64,000 nucleotides of DNA from Solen grandis (GCA_021229015.1 CM037783.1:5899324-5963323); one strand, 5' to 3'; shown: positions 11,341 through 25,160, numbered from the stretch's first letter. Made by a program: numbers and translations. The notes: generated by a model not told the origin, from the letters alone.

Positions 11341-11735
11341 TTTTTAGCTCGACTATTCGAAGAATATGAGAGCTATTGTAGTCGCCCTTGTGTCGGCATC
11401 CGCGTTACAGCTTTTGGTTAAAGTTTTGCGTGCAAGTTACTATCTACCTTATATCTCAATAACCGTTTATGGTATTGACTTGAAAGTTTATGAATATGTT
11501 TAGGGGCATCAGACAACCAAAGTATATAACTCTTGATGGAATATATTACAAGTTATGGCCCTGTTTTCACTTAAAAAATTTGGTAAAATTTTTGCATGCA
11601 AGGTACCTTCATGCTAATATCTCAGTATCCAGGCATGGGATTGATTTGAAACATATTTAATATGTTTAGGAGTATCATACTTTCATGGTAGATAACTCTT
11701 GATGGAATATGTTACAAATGATTGCCCTTTTTAAC
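11341..11735 (+). mobile_element. HINE-like family A, copy d, head-to-tail after copy c, cut by gap
   Basis: TTTTTAGCTCGACTATTCGA restarts the element inside a core monomer of copy c. It runs through two monomers into the N run. Orientation is the same as copy c. Confidence 0.65.
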
Positions 11736-11835
11736 NNNNNNNNNNNNNNNNNNNNNNNNNNNNNNNNNNNNNNNNNNNNNNNNNNNNNNNNNNNNNNNNN
11801 NNNNNNNNNNNNNNNNNNNNNNNNNNNNNNNNNNN
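11736..11835. other. Assembly gap (100 N)
   Basis: Exactly 100 N, the conventional placeholder for a gap of unknown size. It falls inside a tandem-repeat element, where assemblers usually break. Confidence 0.98.
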
Positions 11836-12420
11836 CGGAATCATTACAGGACTTTACCTTAAATTACAATTTCCCTTTCAGTAAATTGCTGGAGATTGTT
11901 CGATTGTTGCTATAGGAGCATCAGTGACGTTCTACGTTAGAATGACTCCGTTCTGTTTAAAATGTTAAAAATCGACAAACCAAAGCAACTTAAGCAGTTC
12001 AAAAAGATAGATTGTTTTTATAATGCAACATCGCCCTGTTTAATCTTCTAAGTATAACAAATGTTCCATAACAACCATCATATTTATACACAGTTCCTAA
12101 CAGGGCCACAGCGTCGTTCAGCTGCTGTTTGCTTTCTGGATTTAAATCTCTCATTTATATTTCTAGGACTAAAGACGCCAAATTTAAAATAGAAAATAAA
12201 GTAAGAATCGAAATCAATGAGCGTGCTATTGAACAACAATGTAATGATTACCAGGGCTAGATATTTAACAATCCCGGATTATTAATCGATAAAATTCCAT
12301 CCAGATCCACACAGAAACTTGCATTTTGAGATTTAATGTGAGAAAAAAAACCCAGAAAGTTGAAATTTGAAAGTTCAAAGAAAATAAAATATTTTTTGTA
12401 ATTTAAAATTTCAACTGAAA
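11836..12420. other. Unique DNA after the gap
   Basis: The TTCCCTTTCAG at 11871-11881 looks like an acceptor, but the next frame closes after about a dozen codons and does not match the EEPD1 continuation. Nothing else seen. Confidence 0.3.
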
Positions 12421-12562
12421 ATGTTAATTTTATTTTTATTATTACTATTTTTATTATTACTATTTTTATTACTATTTTTATTATTACTATTTTTTATTAT
12501 TACTATTTTTATTATTTTATTTTATTATTACTATTTTTATTACTATTATTATCAACATTACC
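12421..12562 (+). repeat. Imperfect (TTATTACTATTTT)n low-complexity tract
   Basis: Pure A/T/C tract of TTATTA, ACTATTTT and similar words. The Leu/Phe-rich and Ile-rich open frames here are artefacts. Confidence 0.9.
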
Positions 12563-14144
12563 ATTTTATTAACTTCTTTTGTTATTCTTATCTTATTAAC
12601 TTGCGTGTAGTACAAACATATCTTCAAGTTTTGCTCAGGTAAATTGTGACAAAAGGAGAAGTGTGACATCAGTTGTTTCTTTTTGTCGGAAAGCGAGCCG
12701 TAAAAATTCATGATAATTACCAATAATGTCAAAAAGGATCTTAACACCGGTCTTAAATCAGTATACTATTAATTGATGACACGATGACAAGGTATGGTTT
12801 AGATTTTATTTACGATCAATGAGAAAAATGTTAAATATTTTGATAAATTTCTCGCAAACTTTCATTTGTATCTTTGCTTTATCTATTTAAGCAGCTCGTG
12901 CAGAGTTGATCGGTAGAAATAAAAAAAATGTTGTTTTTTCTACTCTTCCTCTTTCATGTTGGTGAAATCTTTGTTTCTTGACGATTAAACTCGGGAAGTG
13001 TATAGGTCACATTGCACGGGTAAATGCTTTTTTTTCTTGTTGTATAGGCCTCTCCCATCCGAAAAAAAATGATAATAAAAAAAAACAATAAAAAAAAAGA
13101 AGAAAAAAAGACCTCATTCGTGGCTATTGTTGAGTTTTAAGACATCACATATGACACCTAAACATGCTTATTTCTCTTTGATCCAAGGTTTTCTTTTCTT
13201 TCTTTTTTTTTTCTTAATAAAAGAAATGGCTTACAATGTACGTAAATTATTGTAAAAATAAAACGGGCATGCTTTGAATCGTTCAACATTTGATGTATAT
13301 TATAGTATCTATAACTAATTTTACATTCTCTCTTTTCTTAACTTCTAATCTAAAGATTAATCAAGTGAGTAAGTGAGTATGGCACGCTACGCACCATATA
13401 AGAGCATGCGGAAGTGACGTCATGGAAATGATATGGATTTTTCATTCCCCATCACGTCATTCCAATTGCCAATATTTCACATCTAGCACGAGAGATGTAT
13501 GCAAATACTGGTAACGTAGATTGTAAATAAACGACCGCTTGGCAATACCCTCGGTAGAGAAAATTCTAAAATAAATTTGAAAAGTTTGAAATTTATTCTA
13601 TCCAGAGTATACCAAGACGTCTCCTTCAGCTGTTTAAAGTTATTTGATCGTGGCTCAACATCCTCAATGTTATAAATGGTTCGCTATTCCAATCCCATGA
13701 TGCGACTGTGACACAAAAGCAACCCTTCAGATGCAAGTGGACATTATTTGATCGAACACGTAATCAATAAAAGCCATTTCTTTTCAAATAATAGGAGACA
13801 GCGCAGACCTTAAGCATTTTCTGTTTTCATTTACCGTGGCAACGATCTGTTATTCAAGAATAGTTGGAGGAAACCATGAACCAATGTTCGATAGATTGAT
13901 TTCATAATTTGCAATTCACGTATCATTTCTGATACGCTGGGGCTTAGATAAATCTACTTTCATTATTCAAGTTACATATGATGTCGATGTATGTGATATA
14001 GCCTAATAGGACTGGTATTCATAAGTTATACGTATATTGAGAGGATTTGAAGATTGTTTTTTCTTGACATCACGGAAGTCTTATGTTTAGACACTGTGTT
14101 ACGGAGGCTGCCTGATAATGAAAGCTGGCACAGTTGAGTTTCGA
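12563..14144. other. Intron-like DNA, no gene recognised
   Basis: Several T/A homopolymer clusters (13030-13110, 13195-13215) and no convincing exon. An imperfect inverted pair at about 13545-13610 (GCTTGGCAATACCCTC and GAGTATACCAAG) may be an eroded small foldback. Confidence 0.3.
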
Positions 14145-14148
14145 TTAA

Positions 14149-14382
14149 CCCTTTCCCTCATACAGACTCATTTTGACGCACTCAATAGGTACCACATAAA
14201 GCCTGATCTGCAGAAAACCACAGTTAAACCTTATCAAATTTAATTATAAAATCCTCATTTCCAGACCACTGAGGAGCAGCGAACAGCATAAAACCTGATC
14301 AGCCTGCGAGTTACTCGCAGGCTGATCTGGTTTTATGCTGTTCGCAAAGGTCTTTTCATGGTGTCCTCTATGAGGGAAAGGG
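14149..14382 (+). mobile_element. piggyBac-like MITE, copy 1 (TTAA target site)
   Basis: Inverted ends CCCTTTCCCTCAT and ATGAGGGAAAGGG are each flanked by TTAA (14145-14148 and 14383-14386). The interior has a long palindrome around CAGCCTGCGAG-tt-ACTCGCAGGCTG. Length 234 bp, non-coding. TTAA duplication with ends starting CCC is typical of piggyBac-type transposition. Confidence 0.85.
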
Positions 14383-14480
14383 TTAACTAGGCGAGCGAAT
14401 TTTGACTTATTTTTAAGAAAAATGAGTGCTTTAGGTCAAACATCTATTCTAATAACATACCACAACTAAATATAGAACTA

Positions 14481-14658
14481 CAGTTGAACCTGTGCTAGCG
14501 GTATCTTGTATTAAACGGTCAACCTGTATTTAGCGATCAGTTTTGTTATTACCAAACTTGTATTTTGTTATATGTTCACCATTTATTTAGCGACCACATC
14601 TGTTTAGCCGTCAATTTTTCAGGTTCCTTTGACTGACCGCTTAAGACAGGTTTGACTA
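14481..14658 (+). mobile_element. Pogo-like MITE abutting the 24-bp satellite
   Basis: The left end CAGTTGAACCTGTGCTAGCG and the right end CCGCTTAAGACAGGTTTGAC form imperfect inverted repeats. TA is present on both sides (14479-14480, 14659-14660). Internal AGCGA/AGCCG.CA sub-repeats are common in this TIR style. The satellite starts within a few bases of the right end. Confidence 0.55.
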
Positions 14659-14660
14659 TA

Positions 14661-17600
14661 TTGACACAATTATAAATGATAACCTGAACACAATTATGAA
14701 TGATAACCTGAACACAATTATGAATGATAACCTGAACACAATTATAAATGATAACCTGAACACAATTATAAATGATAACCTGAACACAATTATAAATGAT
14801 AACCTGAACACAATTATGAATGATAACCTGAACACAATTATGAATGATAACCTGAACACAATTATAAATGATAACCTGAAGACAATTATGAATGATAACC
14901 TGAACACAGTTATGAATGATAACCTGAACACAGTTATGAATGATAACCTGAACACAATTATGAATGATAACCTGAACACAATTATAAATGATAACCTGAA
15001 CACAATTATGAATGATAACCTGAACACAATTATAAATGATAACCTGAACACAATTATGAATGATAACCTGAAGACAATTATGAATGATAACCTGAACACA
15101 GTTATGAATGATAACCTGAACACAGTTATGAATGATAACCTGAACACAGTTATGAATGATAACCTGAACACAATTATGAATGATAACCTGAACACAATTA
15201 TGAATGATAACCTGAAGACAATTATGAATGATAACCTGAACACAATTATAAATGATAACCTGAACACAATTATGAATGATAACTTGAAGACAATTATGAA
15301 TGATAACCTGAACACAATTATGAATGATAACCTGAACACAATTATGAATGATAACCTGAACACAGTTATGAATGATAACCTGAACACAATTATAAATGAT
15401 AACCTGAACACAATTATGAATGATAACCTGAACACAGTTATGAATGATAACCTGAACACAATTATAAAAGATAACCTGAACACAATTATAAATGATAACC
15501 TGAAGACAATTATAAATGATAACCTGAACACAATAATGAATGATAACCTGAACACAATAATGAATGATAACCTGAACACAGTTATGAATGATAACCTGAA
15601 GACAATTATAAATGATAACCTGAAGACAATAATAAATGATAACCTGAAGACAATAATGAATGATAACCTGAACACAGTTATGAATGATAACCTGAAGACA
15701 ATTATAAATGATAAATAACCTGAACACAGTTATGAATGATAACCTGAACACAATTATAAATGATAACCTGAACACAATAATGAATGATAACCTGAACACA
15801 GTTATGAATGATAACCTGAAGACAATTATAAATGATAACCTGAACACAATAATGAATGATAACCTGAACACAGTTATGAATGATAACTTGAAGACAATTA
15901 TGAATGATAACCTGAACACAATTATTAATGATAACCTGAACACAGTTATGAATGATAACCTGAAGACAATTATAAATGATAACCTGAAGACAATTATAAA
16001 TGATAACCTGAACACAGTTATGAATGATAACTTGAACACAATTATAAATGATAACCTGAACACAATTATGAATGATAACCTGAACACAGTTATGAATGAT
16101 AACCTGAACACAGTTATGAATGATAACTTGAACACAATTATAAATGATAACTTGAACACAATTATAAATGATAACCTGAACACAATTATAAATGATAACC
16201 TGAACACAATTATAAATGATAACCTGAACACAATTATAAATGATAACCTGAACACAATTATGAATGATAACCTGAACACAGTTATGAATGATAACCTGAA
16301 CACAGTTATGAATGATAACTTGAACACAATTATAAATGATAACTTGAACACAATTATAAATGATAACCTGAACACAATTATAAATGATAACCTGAACACA
16401 ATAATGAATGATAACCTGAACACAGTTATAAATGATAACTTGAACACAATTATAAATGATAACCTGAACACAATAATGAATGATAACTTGAACACAATTA
16501 TAAATGATAACTTGAACACAATTATAAATGATAACCTGAACACAATTATAAATGATAACCTGAACACAATTATAAATGATAACCTGAACACAATAATGAA
16601 TGATAACCTGAACACAGTTATAAATGATAACCTGAACACAATTATGAATGATAACCTGAACACAATTATAAATGATAACCTGAACACATTATAAATGATA
16701 ACCTGAAGACAATTATAAATGATAACCTGAACACAATTATAAATGATCCTGAACACACTTATAAATGATAACCTGAACACAATTATGAATGATAACCTGA
16801 ACACAGTTATAAATGATAACCTGAAGACAATTATAAATGATAACCTGAAGACAATTATAAATGATAACCTGAAGACAATTATGAATGATAACCTGAACAC
16901 AATTATAAATGATAACCTGAACACAATTATGAATGATAACCTGAAGACAATTATGAATGATAACCTGAACACAATTATGAATGATAACCTGAAGACAATT
17001 ATAAATGATAACCTGAACACAATTATAAATGATAACCTGAACACAATAATGAATGATAACCTGAACACAATTATGAACGATAACTTGAACACAATTATAA
17101 ATGATAACCTGAACACAATTATAAATGATAACCTGAACACAGTTATGAATGATAACCTGAAGACAGTTATGAATGATAACCTGAACACAATTATAAATGA
17201 TAACCTGAACACAATTATAAATGATAACCTGAACACAGTTATGAATGATAACCTGAAGACAATTATGAATGATAACCTGAAGACAATTATAAATGATAAC
17301 CTGAACACAATTATAAATGATAACCTGAAGACAATTATAAATGATAACTTGAACACAATTATGAATGATAACCTGAACACAATTATAAATGATAACCTGA
17401 AGACAAATTATAAATGATAACCTGAAGACAATTATAAATGATAACCTGAACACAATTATAAATGATAACCTGAACACAATTATGAATGATAACCTGAACA
17501 CAATTATAAATGATAACCTGAAGACAATTATAAATGATAACCTGAACACAATTATGAATGATAACCTGAACACAGTTATGAATGATAACCTGAAGACAAT

Positions 17601-20600
17601 TATAAATGATAACCTGAACACAATTATAAAAGATAACCTGAACACAATTATAAATGATAACCTGAAGACAATTATGAATGATAACCAACACAATTATAAA
17701 TGATAACCTGAACACAATTATAAATGATAACCTGAACACAATTATAAATGATAACCTGAAGACAATTATAAATGATAACCTGAACACAATTATAAATGAT
17801 AACCTGAACACAATTATGAATGATAACTTGAACACAATTATAAATGATAACCTGAACACAATTATGAATGATAACCTGAACACAGTTATGAATGATAACC
17901 TGAACACAGTTATGAATGATAACTTGAACACAATTATAAATGATAACCTGAACACAGTTATGAATGATAACCTGAAGACAGTTATGAATGATAACCTGAA
18001 CACAGTTATGAATGATAACTTGAACACAATTATAAATGATAACCTGAACACAGTTATGAATGATAACCTGAACACAATTATGAATGATAACCTGAACACA
18101 ATTATGAATGATAACCTGAACACAGTTATGAATGATAACCTGAACACAATTATGAATGATAACCTGAAGACAATTATGAATGATAACTTGAACACAATTA
18201 TAAATGATAACCTGAACACAATTATGAATGATAACCTGAACACAGTTATGAATGATAACCTGAACACAATTATGAATGATAACCTGAACACAATTATGAA
18301 TGATAACCTGAAGACAATAATGAATGATAACCTGAACACAGTTATGAATGATAACCTGAACACAATTATGAATGATAACCTGAACACAATTATAAATGAT
18401 AACCTGAACACAATTATGAATGATAACCTGAACACAATTATAAATGATAACCTGAACACAATTATGAATGATAACCTGAACACAGTTATGAATGATAACC
18501 TGAACACAATTATAAATGATAACCTGAAGACAATAATGAATGATAACTTGAACACAATTATAAATGATAACCTGAACACAATTATGAATGATAACCTGAA
18601 CACAGTTATGAATGATAACCTGAACACAATTATAAATGATAACCTGAAGACAATTATGAATGATAACTTGAACACAATTATGAATGATAACTTGAACACA
18701 ATTATGAATGATAACCTGAAGACAATTATGAATGATAACTTGAACACAATTATAAATGATAACCTGAAGACAATTATGAATGATAACTTGAACACAATTA
18801 TAAATGATAACCTGAAGACAATTATGAATGATAACCTGAACACAATTATGAATGATAACCTGAACACAATTATAAATGATAACCTGAAGACAATTATGAA
18901 TGATAACCTGAACACAATTATGAATGATAACTTGAACACAATTATAAATGATAACCTGAAGACAATTATGAATGATAACCTGAACACAATTATGAATGAT
19001 AACCTGAACACAATTATGAATGATAACCTGAACACAATTATAAATGATAACCTGAAGACAGTTATGAATGATAACCTGAAGACAGTTATGAATGATAACC
19101 TGAACACAATTATGAATGATAACCTGAACACAGTTATGAATGATAACCTGAACACAATTATAAATGATAACCTGAAGACAATTATGAATGATAACCTGAA
19201 GACAATTATGAATGATAACCTGAACACAATTATGAATGATAACCAACACAATTATGAATGATAACCTGAAGACAATTATGAATGATAACCTGAAGACAAT
19301 TATGAATGATAACCTGAACATAATTATGAATGATAACCTGAAGACAATTATGAATGATAACCTGAAGACAATTATGAATGATAACCTGAACACAGTTATG
19401 AATGATAACCTGAACACAATTATGAATGATAACCTGAACACAATTATAAATGATAACCTGAACACAATTATAAATGATAACCTGAACACAATTATGAATG
19501 ATAACCTGAAGACAATTATGAATGATAACCTGAAGACAATTATGAATGATAACCTGAACACAATTATGAATGATAACCTGAACACAATTATAAATGATAA
19601 CCTGAACACAATTATAAATGATAACCTGAAGACAATTATGAATGATAACCTGAAGACAATTATGAATGATAACCTGAACACAATTATGAATGATAACCTG
19701 AACACAGTTATGAATGATAACCTGAACACAATTATAAATGATAACCTGAAGACAATTATGAATGATAACCTGAACACAGTTATGAATGATAACCTGAACA
19801 CAATTATGAATGATAACCTGAACACAATTATAAATGATAACCTGAAGACAATTATAAATGATAACCTGAACACAGTTATGAATGATAACCTGAAGACAGT
19901 TATGAATGATAACCTGAACACAATAATGAATGATAACCTGAAGACAGTTATGAATGATAACCTGAACACAATAATGAATGATAACCTGAACACAATTATA
20001 AATGATAACCTGAAGACAATTATGAATGATAACTTGAACACAATTATAAATGATAACCTGAAGACAATTATGAATGATAACTTGAACACAATTATGAATG
20101 ATAACCTGAACACAATTATAAATGATAACCTGAAGACAATTATAAATGATAACCTGAAATCAATTATGAATGATAACTTGAACACAATTATGAATGATAA
20201 CCTGAACACAATTATAAATGATAACCTGAACACAATTATAAATGATAACCTGAAGACAATTATGAATGATAACTTGAACACAATTATGAATGATAACCTG
20301 AAGACAATTATGAATGATAACTTGATCACAATTATAAATGATAACCTGAAGACAATTATGAATGATAACCTGAACACAATAATGAATGATAACCTGAACA
20401 CAATTATAAATGATAACCTGAACACAATAATGAATGATAACCTGAACACAATTATAAATGATAACCTGAAGACAATTATGAATGATAACTTGAACACAGT
20501 TATGAATGATAACCAACACAATTATGAATGATAACCTGAAGACAATTATGAATGATAACTTGAACACAATTATAAATGATAACCTGAAGACAATAATGAA

Positions 20601-22157
20601 TGATAACCTGAACACAGTTATGAATGATAACCTGAACACAGTTATGAATGATAACCTGAACACAATTATGAATGATAACCTGAAGACAATTATGAATGAT
20701 AACCTGAAGACAATTATAAATGATAACCTGAACACAATTATGAATGATAACCTGAACACAATTATGAATGATAACCTGAACACAATTATGAATGATAACC
20801 TGAAGACAATTATGAATGATAACCTGAACACAATTATGAATGATAACCTGAAGACAATTATAAATGATAACCTGAACACAGTTATGAATGATAACCTGAA
20901 CACAGTTATAAATGATAACCTGAACACAATTATGAATGATAACCTGAACACAATTATGAATGATAACCTGAACACAGTTATAAATGATAACCTGAACACA
21001 ATTATGAATGATAACCTGAAGACAATTATGAATGATAACCTGAAGACAATTATAAATGATAACCAGAACACAATTATGAATGATAACCTGAAGACAATTA
21101 TAAATGATAACCTGAACACAATTATGAATGATAACCTGAACACAATTATGAATGATAACCTGAACACAATTATGAATGATAACCTGAAGACAATTATGAA
21201 TGATAACCTGAACACAATTATGAATGATAACCTGAACACAATTATGAATGATAACCTGAACACAATTATGAATGATAACCTGAACACAATTATGAATGAT
21301 AACCTGAACACAATTATGAATGATAACCTGAACACAATTATGAATGATAACCTGAAGACAATTATGAATGATAACCTGAAGACAGTTATGAATGATAACC
21401 TGAACACAATTATGAATGATAACCTGAACACAATTATGAATGATAACCAACACAATTATGAATGATAACCTGAACACAATTATGAATGATAACCTGAAGA
21501 CAATTATGAATGATAACCTGAACACAATTATAAATGATAACCTGAACACAATTATGAATGATAACCTGAACACAATTATGAATGATAACCTGAACACAAT
21601 TATGAATGATAACCTGAACACAATAATGAATGATAACCTGAACACAATAATGAATGATAACCTGAACACAATTATAAATGATAACCTGAACACAATTATA
21701 AATGATAACCTGAACACAATTATGAATGATAACCTGAACACAATTATAAATGATAACCTGAACACAATTATAAATGATAACCTGAACACAATTATAAATG
21801 ATAACCTGAACACAATTATAAATGATAACCTGAACACAATTATAAATGATAACCTGAACAAAATTATGAATGATAACCTGAACACAATTATGAATGATAA
21901 CCAACACAATTATGAATGATAACCTGAAGACAATTATAAATGATAACCTGAACACAATTATAAATGATAACCTGAACACAATTAAAAATGATAACCTGAA
22001 CACAATTATGAATGATAACCTGAACACAATCATAAATGATAACCTGAACACAATTATGAATATATAATGATAACCTGAAGACAATATGAATGATAACTGA
22101 ACACAATTATAATGATAACCTGAAGACAATTATAAATGATAACCTGAACACAATAAT
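14661..22157 (+). repeat. 24-bp satellite array, about 7.5 kb and 310 units
   Basis: The unit starts GATAACCTGAACAC and ends AATTATGAAT (24 bp). Variation is concentrated at five sites: C/T in AACCTG, C/G in GAACACA, A/G in CAATTAT, T/A in AATTAT, and G/A in TTATGAAT. Nearly all units keep exactly 24 bp, so open frames run for hundreds of codons on both strands (reading NDNLNTIM on one and FRLSFIIV on the other). That is a property of a stop-free multiple-of-three unit and not evidence of a protein. Exceptions: a 4-bp insertion near 15713, irregular units at about 16687-16757, five 2-bp-deleted units, and degraded units at 22050-22157. Confidence 0.97.
17685..17686 (+). repeat. Marker unit 1 of the satellite (2-bp deletion)
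   Basis: ATAACCAACACAATTAT lacks the TG of CCTGAACAC, giving a 22-bp unit and a frame shift. The same change is at 19243, 20513, 21447 and 21901. Confidence 0.9.
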
Positions 22158-25100
22158 TTATTGGAAGCTTTTTTGGATTGTCGACAGATTTTTTTCATAT
22201 ACCCCTTTGGACATCCGTTTCAAAAAGGATTTTGATTTTTTACATTGATTTCCCTTTATTAACATATTTTTTCCTAGATGAAACAAAACTGACCTTTTGT
22301 CTAAAATGACAATTGCAAAAGTCGAAATTTCGTAGCGAATAGTCGAAAAATTTGTTTTATCGGCCAGATGTTTAACATAACAGAAATGTTATTGAGACTT
22401 GAACATGTACATCATCTTGTTCTCATAATTTCAAGAAGTAGATTCTGAGGATTCCGATAAATTTGATAAACCCAAGACATGTTTACGTTGATCCACATCA
22501 TACGATCGTTATTTTTGACAAATGCTCTTAACAAAATTCATGCCTTTCCCAAAATGTTTTGACTGAATGCAAAGCAAGCTTTATCTGTCTATTGATTTCT
22601 GTTTAAAATAATTTTGAATCTTTAAGTAAAACTTACCGGTGGTATCTTGTATTAGGTAAATTCCTTCAGTACCTGTAGCAGAATATTACATCATCGTGGT
22701 GCAATATAAACTTCAAGTACTTTGCTTTTGAGAATTAAATAATATAATTACAGATTTAATGTCCAGTTTTGAAGGAACATGGGACTGTTTATTAGATAAA
22801 AAACATTTTGCAACAAAATAACAGTAAATGCATTTTTTTTTACAAATAATTGATGCATTTTTTTATTAATCAAAATTGTATGTTTTTCAGCATACACGTA
22901 ATGCAAGTCCTTAAATTCATTTATTAAATCTGAAATAATAATACTGATAGCATCATTTTATGAAATTTATGTAGGATATTTCATTCACTCATAGAAAATG
23001 AAATACTGCTGAATCTTACATTAAATCTATAAATGTCAACATTTCCTGTCAGCGATTTGAAATTAAATCTGGATTAGGATGACGCCTATAAAATGTGCTG
23101 TTGTGAATATTGTTGAATTCTGCTCTTAAGTGTATATCAATTTTATATTCAACATCAAATGTGAAATGATAATTTGTTATATTTCATATGTGGCCCTAAA
23201 TGTGTTTCTTTCACAAAGGGATATACTTCTTATTTTATATTTGTTTGCAAACATTTCCTAAAATATGATTCTGTACTTTCAAAATCTGAAATTCACATTA
23301 TATTTATCATACATTACTTAATAAGATACACATATACATGTACTTGACTGCACTAATTAGTCACTTTATAGACATTTTGATTACACTCGTAATGTATAAT
23401 TATACTGCAGAGTAAAAGTCTCTCCTCTGATTGTTCAATAAACCGTGAACATAAGGTCATGTACATTAGGTGTATATATCACTATTCTGGACTGAACTTT
23501 GCAGTATAATAAATTCGTTATACATTTTCCTTACAGGGTACATGACTCTGCAAATAACATGTATAACTAATAATACTGAATCTTAGTCATTTAAGCAATA
23601 CAACGGTATAGTTAGAAATCTTCAAAATTTCTCCCAACGTCGGACTGAGCGAACGTGAGTCCGACGATGGTCCTTTCCTGGTAAAGTAAATATAGTATCC
23701 CAATCCAGTAAAGAGATACTTTGATTAAGACCTATACAGTGAATGATTATTTTAACCAAATGTCTATGGTTTTATATAAATATATTTCTTAAAGAAATAG
23801 CAAATCTCAAGTATTTAGCGCACTTTTTTCTCCAAGAATAAAAATTAAAAAAATCATAAAATAAGTTTATAAGTATGAATCAATTAAAGAAACTCAACTT
23901 TCTCTGGAATTGCCTAAATCAGAGCTGCTAATCTTACACATGTGTCAGCTACAATAGAATATCAGCGATTTGTTTTTCGTAAATAAACTCGCATAGTAAC
24001 AAGTTTACAAGTAAACACAGGTTGGTTCTGTATATACATTTTGTAATTCCCTGTTGATTGGATAATTGAGTGTAGACCAGTCTATTACTGAGTATCTCAA
24101 AACGAGGCTGAAAATGAAGTCAGCACCCACGATTTCTGCTTAGGCTGCCAGAGGAGTAATTACGATAAATTTTGAGTGAAGCAAACATTCCAGATTCCTA
24201 TTTTTGTGTACACGTGTTTCAAAATATTTACTGTTATCTTTTCGAAGTCGCCTTCAATTAATCCAGACTCCAGTGCGAACCAAATAATTGTTGAAATTGC
24301 AGAAACCAGAAATCCACTTGAAAAAAAGTGTTCTGGGGAGAAACAACAAAATAATGGCCTGCGAATAAGAAATTTAACGATGCGTCACTTCTCTACTTTA
24401 ATGTTTTTTCGCGGTTCATAATTAATGCTCTGTCGACCGCATTAAGAAATGTATTTGTAAAACTGTTCAAGTGTTCTGTTTCGCAAATTGCATAAAACTG
24501 GCCTTCCAAATCCTGGCTAAATGACGCTTGTCCGAATATATATATAATTCAAAGATTTACTTTATGTTGTTATTCATCATATAGAAGAATTGTTTGAATA
24601 GAATAGCTACCACATGTTTAACAGGCAAAATGGCTCGAACCCTATTGGCAGAGTAAAGTTGCTATTTATGTTCAGAGGATAAGCGACCGAAGCCCACTAT
24701 AAAGTCAAGCTTGAAATAGATCGTGTCCCCATCTTCAGAAGAAAACCGTCTTGTTTTTGCTTGACTCCGTTGCCTTGGAAATGCATTATCACACCAGGCT
24801 TTTCAGTATGGCGTAAATATACCACCATATTATGTCATTAATGAAGACTAATACCTGGACATCACTTCAAAGACACATCTACGATATAAACATGTACATT
24901 CAGCTAAATGTCGTGTTTCAATATAAAAACAATCATTGGTCAAATATCTCTTATTCAAAACTATTTTGCATTTACTATCAAAACAAAACAACACCGACTT
25001 AATCATAAAAATGGAAATGGTTTAATATAGAAGAACAAATCAATGCGCCTGATCCATTGGCAGCGTACATTATTGCGGGTCCGAAACCCGTGAGTGGGGG

Positions 25101-25160
25101 CGGGATGGGGCAATATTCTATCATGACCATCTCAGGCGCAACGTACTGGTGCAACGTAGG
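22158..25160. other. Long AT-rich unique stretch
   Basis: No gene recognised. An open frame at 24176-24421 has no domain or splice support. A perfect 8-bp-stem hairpin lies at 23640-23666. Confidence 0.3.
23640..23666 (+). repeat. GTCGGACT hairpin
   Basis: GTCGGACT, 11-nt loop gagcgaacgtg, AGTCCGAC. The loop plus right arm recurs as GAGCGAACGTAGGCTCCGAC at 55454, so this is probably the end of a dispersed repeat. Confidence 0.5.

Noticed and set aside
11871..11915. Next EEPD1 exon after the TTCCCTTTCAG acceptor
   Set aside because: The frame closes after about a dozen codons, and the sequence does not follow the expected EEP-domain continuation.
12421..12747. Hydrophobic Leu/Phe-rich small membrane protein
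   Set aside because: Encoded by an A/T low-complexity tract.
14576..22129. Giant open frames (up to 949 codons) on both strands reading NDNLNTIM or FRLSFIIV-type repeats, resembling repetitive membrane or silk-like proteins
   Set aside because: They arise mechanically from a 24-bp unit without stops. Several frames on both strands are open at once, and there is no non-repetitive coding flank, splice or promoter evidence.
14661..22157. CRISPR-like array
   Set aside because: The units are direct tandem copies with no unique spacers, in a eukaryotic genome.
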